From assembly GCA_052144935.1 (NCBI GenBank), contig JBKQPR010000190.1, positions 25,613-89,612 of the forward strand: a stretch of DNA of 64,000 bases. Reading direction: 5' to 3'. Numbering within the stretch: position 1 is the stretch's first letter; each line of letters begins with the position of its first letter. The translations under genes and the position numbers were made by a program. This stretch comes from JOPF133 sp052144935. Its GTDB lineage: Bacteria > Acidobacteriota > Terriglobia > Bryobacterales > Bryobacteraceae. Below the pieces are notes generated by a model. It searched no databases. It saw only the letters and a program-made list of their open reading frames with translations, and had not been told where the DNA came from. Shown piece by piece: positions 1 to 9,041 of the stretch.

Positions 1-1317
1 CCCGCCGTGCATACCAATAGGAATCGTGAATTTGAAATCCGCACCCCGTCCCGCTTCCGATTCCACCCAAATGCGTCCACCGCGGCGTTCAACCACCTTC
101 CTACAAAGTGCGAGTCCGATGCCTGTGCCGGGAATTTCCCTGCCGTGCAGACGCTTGAACATGCCGAAAACGTGATCGGCGTGTTCCGGATCGATGCCGA
201 TGCCGTTGTCCCGCACCGAGAACAACCACCCTTCGGCAGTTCTGACAGCGGTGACATGGATTCTGGGCGCCGGCTCGCCCCTGTACTTGATCGAATTGCC
301 AATAAGATTCTGGAAGACCTGCACCAGCATAGCGTCTTCGGCTACCACGGTCGGCAACGGATCGGAAGTCACCGTAGCACCACTCTCCTCAATCGCCGTT
401 TGGAGGTGTAACAGCGCCTGCGATAGCGCGTGGTTGCAGTCGACGGGTGACAAGCGCTCTCCGCCCCGCTCCGTAACCTCCCAGTAATCGGATAACGCCT
501 TCAGCAGAGCCTCGATTCTCAAAGCGCCTTCCACGCAATAAGAGATATATTTATCTGCGTCTTCGCCCAGCTTTCCTACGCTCTCCTGCGCCAGCAACTG
601 AGTGAAGTTTACGACCATACGCAACGGCTCCCGAAGGTCGTGGGTCAGCGCATAAGCGAAGTTCCGAAGTTCGTCGTTGGTCGCATTGAGCGCCTCCTCG
701 GCGCGCTTTCGTTCGGCAATGTCGCTCACCACGGCGCGGTACACGGTAGCCCCGTCGGCGTCCTGCGCCATGGTCGCCTGCACCCGCGCCCAGAAGGGGG
801 CGGCGTCTTTTCTCAATAGCCGCAGCTCCCACACCTGCGGCGTGCCCGTTTCAACTAGCTGTTTGCGGTGCCGGTAGTGGATGTCCTGGTCCTCGGGAAG
901 GATAAAGCGGGATAAGGGCTGCTTGACCAGACTGCCTCTTGCCACGCCGAGCAGTTTCGCGGCGGTTAGATTGGCCTCCAGAACCAACCCATGTTCGCTA
1001 AGCGTGAAATAGCCCACCGGCGCCAGATCGTACAGGTCGAAATACCGCGTCCGCGAGGCTTCCAGTTCCTCCTGCGTGCGGCGCAGTTCCTCGTTCTGCA
1101 TCTCCAGCTCGATCTGATGCACCTGTAACTCGTGGAGCACCCGCCGCGCTTCCTCCGGCGACAGGGTGTCCAGGTGTTCCGGCGCGCGGATGGCTTTTTC
1201 GCGGGCTATCGCCTCCGCCTGCTGACGCAAGGCTTGCTTTGAGTCGGCTTGCGGCGATCCTGCCGAATCCTGCGAAGGGTCGACACCTTGGCCTGAACAG
1301 GTCTCCTTTTCAGTCAT
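1..1317 (-). CDS. PAS-domain sensor histidine kinase (3' end beyond window)
   Basis: 439 codons are open to the window edge, so the C-terminus is missing. A hydrophilic N-terminus with a short coiled coil (QNEELRRTQEEL) leads into a PAS domain (FDLYDLAPVGYFTLSEHG, about residues 95-200). A HisKA domain follows, with phospho-acceptor His near residue 223 in THDLREPL. The HATPase domain shows an N box (LIGNSIKYRGE), a G1 box (DNGIGIDPE) and a G2 box (GTGIGLALCRKV). There is no transmembrane segment, so it is a cytoplasmic kinase of the bacteriophytochrome-like class. It begins 17 nt after the CheB/CheR fusion gene, so the two are probably cotranscribed. The ATG at 1317 is the first in frame. 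The cognate regulator is not in the window. Confidence 0.9.
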   Translation of the reverse strand, partial: MTEKETCSGQGVDPSQDSAGSPQADSKQALRQQAEAIAREKAIRAPEHLDTLSPEEARRVLHELQVHQIELEMQNEELRRTQEELEASRTRYFDLYDLAPVGYFTLSEHGLVLEANLTAAKLLGVARGSLVKQPLSRFILPEDQDIHYRHRKQLVETGTPQVWELRLLRKDAAPFWARVQATMAQDADGATVYRAVVSDIAERKRAEEALNATNDELRNFAYALTHDLREPLRMVVNFTQLLAQESVGKLGEDADKYISYCVEGALRIEALLKALSDYWEVTERGGERLSPVDCNHALSQALLHLQTAIEESGATVTSDPLPTVVAEDAMLVQVFQNLIGNSIKYRGEPAPRIHVTAVRTAEGWLFSVRDNGIGIDPEHADHVFGMFKRLHGREIPGTGIGLALCRKVVERRGGRIWVESEAGRGADFKFTIPIGMHGG

Positions 1318-1334
1318 GGATTAGCCGTTTCACT

Positions 1335-4300
1335 TTATATCTTCCTCTCCGTGGTGGCAATCGCATACGCTTCCCCGGCCTCATTCACCAATGCGGTGGC
1401 GGTCAGCGCCACCTCCACGACCCGGCCATCCTTGGCGATCCGCTGCGTGCGGTACGGCTGGAGAACCTCAGCCCGGCTCTGTTGCCGAACCATGGCCAAC
1501 GCATCTTGCCGCAGCGCCTCCGGAATCAGGTCGGAAATGTTCATCGCCAGGGCCTCGGCCTCGCTCCAGCCGTACATCCTTTCCGCCCCCGGATTCCAGG
1601 CCAGGATGCGACCCCCAAAGTCCTGCACCGTGATGGCATCGTGCGCGTCGCGCACCACCACGGCCAGGCGGCGAAGGGCCTCGGATTCCCGCAGGGCCGC
1701 CTGCGCCTTTTTCATCTCAGTAGCCTCAGTGAAGGTGATCACCCCACCCTCGATGACGTTTTCCAGAGTGCGATAGGGCCAAATGCGCAGCAGGTACCAC
1801 GCGCCCGCGTGCGTCTGGACTTCAATCTCTTTGGGCGTCAGGCTCTCCAGCACCGCCTGCACGTCCGCCACCAGGCGGTCATAACCCGCCAGTTTGGAGA
1901 CGACGTGGCCCACCGGCCGCCCCACGTCGGTCAGGATCAGGTTGATCACTTGGGTGACGGCGGGAGTGAAGCGCTGGATGCGCAAGTGATGGTCCACAAA
2001 GATGGTGCCGATTCCCGTGCCGGCCAGCAGGTTGTTCATGTCGTTGTTGGAGCGCGACAGGTCGGCCACCTTGGTTTGCAGTTCGGCGTTGACCGTGGCC
2101 AACTCCTCGTTGACCGATTGCAGCTCTTCCTTGGAAGTCTCCAGTTCCTCGTTGGCGGATTGCAACTCCTCGTTCACGGACTGCATTTCCTCGTTGGAGG
2201 ATTTGAGCTCTTCGTTGGATGTCTCCAACTCCTCGTTGGTGGTCTGGAGGTATTCTTCCTTGGCCCGCAGTTCCCGCTTCAACGCCGCAATACGCGCTTC
2301 GACGTCCGTGTCGCTCTTGCCGGTTCCTTCGCTGGCCTCCACGGGGGCGGCCTTTTCGGACCGCCCGGGGTCCGCCGCCGGCGCATCCTCGAAGACGACC
2401 AGGAACAGTTTGGGCGCGGCGGCTGCGTCCGCGCTCGCGGACACCGGCCGGACCGTCAGATTGACGGTGGCGAAATCGCCGTTGGCTTTCACCCGCAGGC
2501 CCGGGTAGCGCGCCGGCCCCTTGAGCGCCACCGCTTTGCGCAGGGCCGTGGTCAAGTCACGCCGCAACCCTTCGCGGGCCATCTTCAGGATGTTCATGCC
2601 GGCCTCGCCCGGGGCCGGTTCCAGGTATTGGCCGGTGCGGCCGTGGAGGTAGAGGATGTCGCCGCGTTCGTTGACCAGCGCGCCAGCCGCGGCGAACTGT
2701 TGCAGCAGCGCCCGTTCGGCCAGCTCGCGCAGGGGGAGCTTGCTTTCGACGGGCGCTTTCCCGGAGGGCCATGGGACGGATCCATCTTCCGACAGTGGCG
2801 GGAGAAACCCCTCCCTTCCCGGACGGTGCGCGCCGTCAGCATCCTCTTTACGTTGGTACAGCTTCCACTTTCGATCGACCGTGGCAAAGAGGTCCACGAA
2901 CTCGCCCACGGTCTCGGACGTGCCCAGGAAGAGCATGCCGCCCGGGTTCAGCGCGTAGTGCAGTAGGGGGATGAGCTTCTTCTGCAGTTCCCCGCCCATG
3001 TAGATCAACACGTTGCGGCAACTGATCAGGTCGAGTTTGGTGAACGGCGGGTGTTTGATGACGTCCTGCTCGGAAAAGATCACTATGTCGCGGACGATTT
3101 TGTGGATGCGGTAGGCGTTGCCGTCCGGTTCCTGGGCGAAAAAACGCGCCAGCCGGTCCGGCGAGATGTCGGCCGCGATGCTGGCCGGGAAGATGCCGGC
3201 GCGGGCGTACCCGATGGCCTGGCGGTCAATGTCGGTGGCGAACACTTGAACCTTGAGATTTTGCTTCAGCGCCGTCACGCGCTCCTGGAGCAGGATGGCG
3301 ATGGAATAGGCTTCCTCGCCGGTGGAACAGCCGGGCACCCAGACGCGGATCGTTGCCCCGGCCGGCTTGCCCGTAAAAAGCCGCGGGATGACCTGTTCCT
3401 GGAGCGCAGAGAATGCCTCCGGGTCGCGAAAGAAATTGGTGACGCCGATCAAGAGGTCGCGAAAGAGCGCTTCCACCTCGCTCGGGGTTTGCTGCAAATA
3501 GCGGACATACCCGTCCAGCCGCTCGATTTGGTGGACAGCCATGCGCCGCTCGACACGGCGGGTGATGGTGTTTTGCTTGTACTGGGAAAAGTCGTGGCCG
3601 GTTTGGGCGCGCAGCAGCAGGAAGATCTTTTTTAGCGCGTCATCGGTTTTGGGGGCCGGGGAAGCTGCCGGATGGGGTGTTCTTCCGAGCGCGTGCGTGA
3701 CGTAGGCCATGAGCTGAGCCGGCATCTCGGCGGGCGGCAGCACGTAGTCCACCAAGCCGGTGGCAATGGCGCTGCGAGGCATGCCGTCATATTCGGTGGA
3801 TTCGGGGTTCTGTGCCATCACCATGCCGCCCTCGCCCTTCACCGCCCGAACCCCCAGGGCGCCGTCGCTGCCAGTGCCCGAGAGCACGATACAGATGGCC
3901 CGTTCGTGCTGGTCCTGGGCCAGGGAGCGGAAGAAAAAGTCGATCGGCAGACGGTGGAAGCGCGGTGTGGTCGGTTCCAGCAACTGCAGCGTGCCGTTTA
4001 GAAAGGCCATGTCCCGGTTCGGCGGGATGATGTAGGCGCAGTTGGGCTTGGCCGCCATCCCGTCGGCGACCTCGAAGACCTCCATGCGGGTATAGCGCTT
4101 GACCAGCTCAGACAGGACGCTTTTGTGGTCCGGGGCCAAATGCTGCACCAGCACAAAGGCCATGCCGGGATCGGTGTCGGCGGGCATGCCGGAAAAGAAG
4201 GCTTCGAACGCCGCCAGCCCCCCGGCCGACGCGCCGATGCCGACAATGGGGAATCCTTGGGCATCCTGCCCGGATGGCGGCTCGACCGTGACTGGTTCCG

Positions 4301-4343
4301 GGACGCCTTCGGGCTCCTTCGCCTTGCGCTTTGTTGTCGCCAT
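1335..4343 (-). CDS. CheB/CheR-PAS fusion signalling protein
   Basis: This protein of about 1002 residues joins a chemotaxis methylesterase and a methyltransferase. The CheB part (about residues 32-215) has the nucleophile motif GIGASAGG, a His in VQHLAPDH and an Asp in GTGSDGALG, so the triad looks complete. The CheR part (about 240-490) has the SAM-binding motif VPGCSTGEEAYS and the LISCRNVLIYM motif. A long heptad coiled coil built from repeated NEEL units (about 640-730) precedes two PAS domains. I chose the ATG at 4343 (MATTKRKAKE), preceded by an AAGGGAAAG stretch; the frame stays open further upstream but without coding character. Such fusions usually act in signal transduction outside classical chemotaxis. 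No receptor or CheA gene is nearby. Confidence 0.93.
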   Translation of the reverse strand: MATTKRKAKEPEGVPEPVTVEPPSGQDAQGFPIVGIGASAGGLAAFEAFFSGMPADTDPGMAFVLVQHLAPDHKSVLSELVKRYTRMEVFEVADGMAAKPNCAYIIPPNRDMAFLNGTLQLLEPTTPRFHRLPIDFFFRSLAQDQHERAICIVLSGTGSDGALGVRAVKGEGGMVMAQNPESTEYDGMPRSAIATGLVDYVLPPAEMPAQLMAYVTHALGRTPHPAASPAPKTDDALKKIFLLLRAQTGHDFSQYKQNTITRRVERRMAVHQIERLDGYVRYLQQTPSEVEALFRDLLIGVTNFFRDPEAFSALQEQVIPRLFTGKPAGATIRVWVPGCSTGEEAYSIAILLQERVTALKQNLKVQVFATDIDRQAIGYARAGIFPASIAADISPDRLARFFAQEPDGNAYRIHKIVRDIVIFSEQDVIKHPPFTKLDLISCRNVLIYMGGELQKKLIPLLHYALNPGGMLFLGTSETVGEFVDLFATVDRKWKLYQRKEDADGAHRPGREGFLPPLSEDGSVPWPSGKAPVESKLPLRELAERALLQQFAAAGALVNERGDILYLHGRTGQYLEPAPGEAGMNILKMAREGLRRDLTTALRKAVALKGPARYPGLRVKANGDFATVNLTVRPVSASADAAAAPKLFLVVFEDAPAADPGRSEKAAPVEASEGTGKSDTDVEARIAALKRELRAKEEYLQTTNEELETSNEELKSSNEEMQSVNEELQSANEELETSKEELQSVNEELATVNAELQTKVADLSRSNNDMNNLLAGTGIGTIFVDHHLRIQRFTPAVTQVINLILTDVGRPVGHVVSKLAGYDRLVADVQAVLESLTPKEIEVQTHAGAWYLLRIWPYRTLENVIEGGVITFTEATEMKKAQAALRESEALRRLAVVVRDAHDAITVQDFGGRILAWNPGAERMYGWSEAEALAMNISDLIPEALRQDALAMVRQQSRAEVLQPYRTQRIAKDGRVVEVALTATALVNEAGEAYAIATTERKI

Positions 4344-4582
4344 AATGGCTTTCTTCCCTTTCCCCGCGATTCCGGATTGCGCTGAGCACTTCCCGAAACT
4401 GCTCCGCCGGACCGAGTTGCGCCCATAGGCTCCATGCCCGGCTTCCTGCAATCCGTGAAAATTCGATCATATAGCAGTCAATCGGCCAATGTCCGCCTGA
4501 TCGTCGAGCGCCCGGTTGCCTCCGGTGTTGCCCGACCGATTAATGCTCAGGGGCGGCAAACACTGACGCTGCCGTTTGCCGC

Positions 4583-4775
4583 TCATTTGGACGGGATCGC
4601 CGCGGCATCTCCACGTATTCGGGGGCCTACGCCATCCGACCAATGCTGGAAGCTGTCAAAAGTGCAGATAGACCACTGGCGTCGTGTATAGGTCGGCAAT
4701 TGGCTCATGATCAGGCCGACGACGATCGGAATGCGCACCGGACGGCGAAGCGGTGCGGCGAAATTCGGTGTGGAC
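4583..4775 (-). pseudogene. RND efflux permease C-terminal remnant (copy A)
   Basis: About 190 nt of the minus strand encode the last transmembrane region of an RND pump, spread over different frames. LRRPVRIPIVVGLIMSQL is followed by [11 protein letters not shown] and then, after a shift, DSFQHWSDGV. The same order ([34 protein letters not shown]) occurs in the remnant at 9751-10510. There is no start, no N-terminal part and the frame is broken. It is a fossil, not a functional gene. Confidence 0.75.
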
Positions 4776-4799
4776 CGGCCGAGGCCGTGCATCCGTGGT

Positions 4800-5084
4800 C
4801 TAATCTCTCTCCAGATATTCCGAAGGCACATCGTCCTCGGGGACTTGTCTGGTGTGAACTTCAGCCACGTCCGGGTCGGGCGCATCTTCCACTCCGCCGA
4901 TCGCTTCGGCCTCAAAGGATTGCCCCTCCTCGATCAGTTCTGCCACGCTCTCCGATCCTGCCTCCGCGGCATCCGGCAATCCTTGAGTGTCCCCTGACTG
5001 GCCGGCTGAATCCGCCGGTCTCCCCTGCTCTCCAGTCGAGACGATAGCGTACGTTCGGTTTCCTTCATCGGCTTGTTGTTTCAT
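4800..5084 (-). CDS. small acidic hypothetical protein
   Basis: The frame encodes about 94 residues starting MKQQADEGNRTYAIVS. It is strongly acidic, with many Glu/Asp and Pro-Asp pairs in the C-terminal half (EDAPDPDVAEVH, EDDVPSEYLERD), and has no membrane segment and no cysteine. I do not recognise a domain. The compositional bias and a clean acidic tail suggest real coding. No convincing Shine-Dalgarno sequence precedes the ATG at 5084, and the frame is open back to an ATG at 5243, so the start is uncertain. It lies alone between the NRAMP-type gene and an efflux fossil. Confidence 0.5.
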   Translation of the reverse strand: MKQQADEGNRTYAIVSTGEQGRPADSAGQSGDTQGLPDAAEAGSESVAELIEEGQSFEAEAIGGVEDAPDPDVAEVHTRQVPEDDVPSEYLERD

Positions 5085-5293
5085 GCGCTTTGTTACTGGG
5101 CACGCGGCATGCCAATGTCCCCCCAATCGGGAAGGCCGCCGTACGGATTGTCCCACCGGCCACCGGTCTGCTCCACCCTTCAGTTGTTCCGCTTGTTGCA
5201 GGCTCACGAACTCATCATCAATGAAAGCCGCGAGGCGGCCCATGCCGCCGCGGAGCGCGGCGTTCTTAGGGGCGTTGCCTCATGCTGCATATG

Positions 5294-6595
5294 TTATGCC
5301 GTCACGAGCATAATGACGGTCGCAATCAGCATAACAGCGGCGCACGTCCACCCCAGCCAGCAAAGCAGGGCCCCGTTGCGGCGCTCACCCATTACGTCGG
5401 CCCTGCTGGTGAGCAGCACAACCAAAATGAGCAGGGGTGGCGCCAGGGCTCCGTTGAGCACGGCGGACCAGAAGAGCATCTTGACGGCGTTCAGCCCCGC
5501 ATAATCCAGGCCGAGGCCGAGCGCCATGGCAACGGCGATGACACCATAGAAGCCGTGAGCGAGAGGCGGGTGTACCTCCAGCGAGCCAACCCAGCCGGCG
5601 GCTTCCGCGATAGCGTAAGCGCAAGATCCGGCCAATACCGGGACTCCCAGCATGCCGGCGCCGATCAAACCCAGGCTGAAGAGCCAGTACGCGCCGGCGC
5701 CGGCCAAGGGACGCAGCGCCTCGGCGGCCTCGCGTGCGGTGGAGATGGTAGTTTTGCCGTGCGCGTGCAGCGTGGCGGCTGTCGTGAGAATGATGAAGTA
5801 CATGACCAGGTTCGAAAAGAACATGCCGGTGACGACATCGGTCCGCATGCGCCGAAGTTCCCTATTGGACGCGCCTTCGCGCAGTGCGACGGTGGTCTTG
5901 CCCGAAGCGATGTCCTCCTCCACTTCCTGCGCGGCCTGCCAAAAGAACAGGTACGGCGAGATGGTAGTTCCCAGGATGCCGACCAGGGTCGCCCAATACG
6001 CGCCGGTCCACTGCACCTGGGGAATCAGGGTCGCCCGAACGGCGGCGGGCCAGTGCGGGTGCGCGAAAAATGCCGCTGCGATGTAGGCAAACAAGGCGAG
6101 AGTAAGCCATTTAAAAATCCGGGCGATGAGGCGATAACTGGTCCAGAACAGCAGGGATACCAGGAGGAGCGCGTACGCCGGCTTCCAATAGAGCGACCTG
6201 GCGCCAGTCAGAAGCTGAGTGACGTCAGCCATGCCGCCGAGATCGGCGGCGATGTTGACGACGTTGGCGATGATGAGCAGCGCACAGGCGCTCCATAATA
6301 TCCAGCGTGGATAGCGCTCTCGAATCACGCCCGCCAGCCCGAGTCCGGTGACCATGCCAAGGCGGGCACACATGATTTGCACCGCCGCCATCAACGGGAA
6401 AGAGAAGATCGCGGTCCACAGGAGCGAATAGCCGAACGCGGCGCCGGTGACCGAATAGGTCGCGATGCCGGAGGGGTCGTCATCCGCGGCGCCGGTAATC
6501 AATCCGGGGCCCAGATTGGAAAAAAACCTGCGGAAGCGGCCTTGCAGGACAAACGCGCGTCTGGCAGCCTTCGCTCCTGGAGAGTTATGACTCAA
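5294..6595 (-). CDS. NRAMP-family divalent metal transporter, atypical metal site
   Basis: This is a 433-residue polytopic membrane protein with about eleven hydrophobic segments and the family N-terminus GPGLITGAADDDPSG. Canonical NRAMP/MntH proteins coordinate Mn2+/Fe2+ with a TM1 DPGN motif and a TM6 MPH motif. Here TM1 reads DDDPSG (the Asp kept, the Asn replaced) and the TM6 region reads TTISPYLFFWQ with no Met-Pro-His. Substrate specificity therefore cannot be inferred as manganese; Mg2+-type NRAMP relatives also lack parts of this site. The ATG at 6595 (MSHNSPGAKA) is taken as start; the gene stands alone on its strand. Confidence 0.88.
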   Translation of the reverse strand: MSHNSPGAKAARRAFVLQGRFRRFFSNLGPGLITGAADDDPSGIATYSVTGAAFGYSLLWTAIFSFPLMAAVQIMCARLGMVTGLGLAGVIRERYPRWILWSACALLIIANVVNIAADLGGMADVTQLLTGARSLYWKPAYALLLVSLLFWTSYRLIARIFKWLTLALFAYIAAAFFAHPHWPAAVRATLIPQVQWTGAYWATLVGILGTTISPYLFFWQAAQEVEEDIASGKTTVALREGASNRELRRMRTDVVTGMFFSNLVMYFIILTTAATLHAHGKTTISTAREAAEALRPLAGAGAYWLFSLGLIGAGMLGVPVLAGSCAYAIAEAAGWVGSLEVHPPLAHGFYGVIAVAMALGLGLDYAGLNAVKMLFWSAVLNGALAPPLLILVVLLTSRADVMGERRNGALLCWLGWTCAAVMLIATVIMLVTA

Positions 6596-6622
6596 TAGAT
6601 CCCCGATCCATGCCCGCCGATT

Positions 6623-7897
6623 CTATCGTACCGGTTTAGTGGACCGGCTCAATCCGCGGCCTGGTGGTTCAAAGGGTTGGGATCGCAGTGCTTCTACGGC
6701 GCTGTCCTCGGGTTTGACTCCGCGCATCTCGCCGAAGAACGGTGTGCCCTGCCGCTCGACACATTCGGCAGCGTAGAGGTACATAGCGGCCGACCAGGTC
6801 TGCCAATCCCGTCCGCTGGGTTGGCCGGTCTGCGCCTTAATCCACTCGTTAAAACCCCACTCCGCCTCGTTCTCGTGCCACGGTTTCACCAGTTCGGTAA
6901 GCGCTAACAGTCTCCGCCCCGCCAAATCCATCCGCCCCACAGCCACGCATGCCGCCACATAGAAGCCGCAGACAAACGGCCAGACACCCCCGTTGTGATA
7001 CTCGCCGGGCCGGTTGTATTGCTCGTATCGGGGCCGCCAGTCGGAATCGTGGCGCAAGATATACGGAAACAAACAAGGCGGCAGATCGACGGCCAGTTCT
7101 TTCCGGTCCCGCAGGGCCTCGCACTCGGCCTCAACCCATGACACCAGGTTTCGCGCCCGATCGGGTGAAGCAATTCCAGTCAGGATCGCCAGGCTGTTGC
7201 CCAGCAGATCGAAACGGTCGCTGTTAAAGAGTTTGTAGGAATAGAGGGCGTAATAAGGCTTGGATGGCACTACCAGACCCTCGTGCTCATGGGGGTTCTT
7301 GGATTCACCACGGACCTCCAGGCGGTTCATCAAGTGGCGCAGTTGACCGGCGGACTCGCGCTCGCCAAACAGCATAAGATACGAGTAGACCAGGGTATTC
7401 ACATAGAGACCAAAGCCCATGACCCACTGCTCGTCACGCCAGTCGCTGGTCGGTAACTGGGAGACCATCACCATGTCATCGGGGCTCTGGTACTGCATCC
7501 ACTTCAGGGCGCGCTCGGCCGCCTCCCGCAGGAACTCCGGCTGGTTGGCCGATTTTCTGTACAGCGCCAGGCCAAAGAGGAACAGCGGCGTCGTATCGCT
7601 GGCGCCACGGTCGGCGGGATCGTGCGCGAGCGATGGGATGAGGCCCCGCGGCGTCTGATTCGCCGCCAGCGCCAGCAGCGTGCGCCGCAGCGCGTCCGCA
7701 AGTTCCGCGTTGCCAGTGGCCAGCAAGCCCAGCGCCGAAATCATGAGATCCCGGGTGTAGGGTTCCGGGTATCCCCACCCGGCGGTCCGGGGTAGTCCTT
7801 GAAACGGCCCCCGCGCGTTATGAAGCAGGACGCGGAGTGCCGCTTCTTTGGCCCGATCGATGCCGCCAAGCGATTTCTCGTCCGTAGGTGCGATCAC
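6623..7897 (-). CDS. (alpha/alpha)6-barrel glycosidase, GH100 invertase-like
   Basis: The 424-residue protein has no signal peptide. GH100-like signatures include YTRDLMISALGLL near the N-terminus, the GEYHNGGVWPF motif in the C-terminal half, and QTWSAAMYLYAAE near the end. Neutral/alkaline invertases of GH100 cleave sucrose, and related six-hairpin glycosidases cleave other alpha-glucosides, so the substrate is not fixed by sequence alone. The start is a GTG at 7897, one base after the TAA of the upstream glycosyltransferase gene, which indicates an operon and probable translational coupling. The partnership suggests synthesis and trimming of a glycoside or glycan in the cytoplasm. Confidence 0.75.
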   Translation of the reverse strand: MIAPTDEKSLGGIDRAKEAALRVLLHNARGPFQGLPRTAGWGYPEPYTRDLMISALGLLATGNAELADALRRTLLALAANQTPRGLIPSLAHDPADRGASDTTPLFLFGLALYRKSANQPEFLREAAERALKWMQYQSPDDMVMVSQLPTSDWRDEQWVMGFGLYVNTLVYSYLMLFGERESAGQLRHLMNRLEVRGESKNPHEHEGLVVPSKPYYALYSYKLFNSDRFDLLGNSLAILTGIASPDRARNLVSWVEAECEALRDRKELAVDLPPCLFPYILRHDSDWRPRYEQYNRPGEYHNGGVWPFVCGFYVAACVAVGRMDLAGRRLLALTELVKPWHENEAEWGFNEWIKAQTGQPSGRDWQTWSAAMYLYAAECVERQGTPFFGEMRGVKPEDSAVEALRSQPFEPPGRGLSRSTKPVR

Positions 7898-7898
7898 C

Positions 7899-9041
7899 TT
7901 ACTGAATCCCCAACCGGCTGGACAAGATCTCCAGGAAACGCCTGGCTACCTGGCGATAGTCGAACAGCCCGACCACACGTTTTCGGCCCGCTTCGCCCAT
8001 CCTCCGCCGCAGACCTCTATCTTGCATGAGTGTCAGCAGGTATTTGGCGATGTCGGGGACGCTGGCCCGGAACTCCGCCGTTCGTGGAGTTGGAAACACG
8101 ATGCGATGGCTATCGTCGATCCCGTGGCCCTCCCCGAACACCGCCTCACTGATCTTCCTTTCCTCCGCCACTTGCGCCAGGAATGCCGTCTCACCATGGA
8201 CCATGGTGTCCAGAAACGCCATCGCGCGGATCGCGATGACCGGCTTCCCGCAGGCGTTAGCCTCCACTTGAATCATACCGAAGCCCTCCAGCCGCGACGG
8301 CGCCGCATAGATATCGCAGGCGGCCAACAAGTAAGGCATGAAGTTGTGCGAGACCACGTTGGTGGAGTATGCGATCTTATCGCCGATGCCTAGATCCGCC
8401 GCCAGTTGGAGGTCGATCCGGTTCTGTTGGATCGTGCGGGGCTGAGGCCAGACCTTACAGACATATCTCCAGCCGGGCGCCTCGGCATCGATCAGCGCCA
8501 GTGCCTGGATGACCTCCTGGGCACCCTTGGAAGCCGCGTCGCCGCCGACGGTCAGGATCATGATCTGATCGTCGGACACTCCCAATGCCTCGCGGATCGA
8601 TCGGACCTTCAGGCCATCGCGGTTGCGCGGCTTGAAACAGTCCGTGTCACAGCCCACCGGCAGCACCTCGATATTATCTCCCCGAATGCCATCTCTGATA
8701 TATGTCTCCTTCACCCAGTTGGAGGTGACCAGGATCAAAGGCAGAGCGTTCAGCACCTCCTGGTGTGCCGCGACATAACCATCGGCCAAGAGCCAGGGCA
8801 CGCACTTCATCCCGAACTGCTGCGGGTGCAGGACCCGGTGCGGAAGATGGCCCCAGAACCCAATGCCGACCACCACGTCCGGCTGAAACCAGCGGTAGTA
8901 CCATTCCTTTTCCTGGGGCGATTCGAAATGCACCGGGTGGACATCCACGCCGATCTCGCGCAGGCCCCTGCACAATAGCTGGCCCTGAGTCGCCAGGCCG
9001 GCCGCCGATGGCGGGTATTCAGTCAGCACCAACACTTTCAC
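7899..9041 (-). CDS. GT4-type glycosyltransferase
   Basis: A retaining GT-B fold transferase of about 380 residues. It starts KVLVLTEYPPSAAGLATQG, the usual first strand and loop of GT4 enzymes, and carries the donor-binding acidic motif PSRLEGFGMIQVEANACGKPV, with Glu residues seven apart, in the C-terminal domain. I chose the GTG at 9041 because it overlaps the TGA of the PIG-L gene (GTGA) and has GGGAG upstream; the frame continues upstream only as overlap with that gene. It sits between a deacetylase-like and a glycosidase-like gene in one tight operon. The sugar donor and acceptor cannot be told. Confidence 0.87.
   Translation of the reverse strand: MKVLVLTEYPPSAAGLATQGQLLCRGLREIGVDVHPVHFESPQEKEWYYRWFQPDVVVGIGFWGHLPHRVLHPQQFGMKCVPWLLADGYVAAHQEVLNALPLILVTSNWVKETYIRDGIRGDNIEVLPVGCDTDCFKPRNRDGLKVRSIREALGVSDDQIMILTVGGDAASKGAQEVIQALALIDAEAPGWRYVCKVWPQPRTIQQNRIDLQLAADLGIGDKIAYSTNVVSHNFMPYLLAACDIYAAPSRLEGFGMIQVEANACGKPVIAIRAMAFLDTMVHGETAFLAQVAEERKISEAVFGEGHGIDDSHRIVFPTPRTAEFRASVPDIAKYLLTLMQDRGLRRRMGEAGRKRVVGLFDYRQVARRFLEILSSRLGIQ

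Noticed and set aside
1239..2966. A long plus-strand frame opposite the CheB/CheR fusion
   Set aside because: It has a repetitive QLLVGGL-type pattern that is simply the complement of the NEEL coiled-coil repeats.
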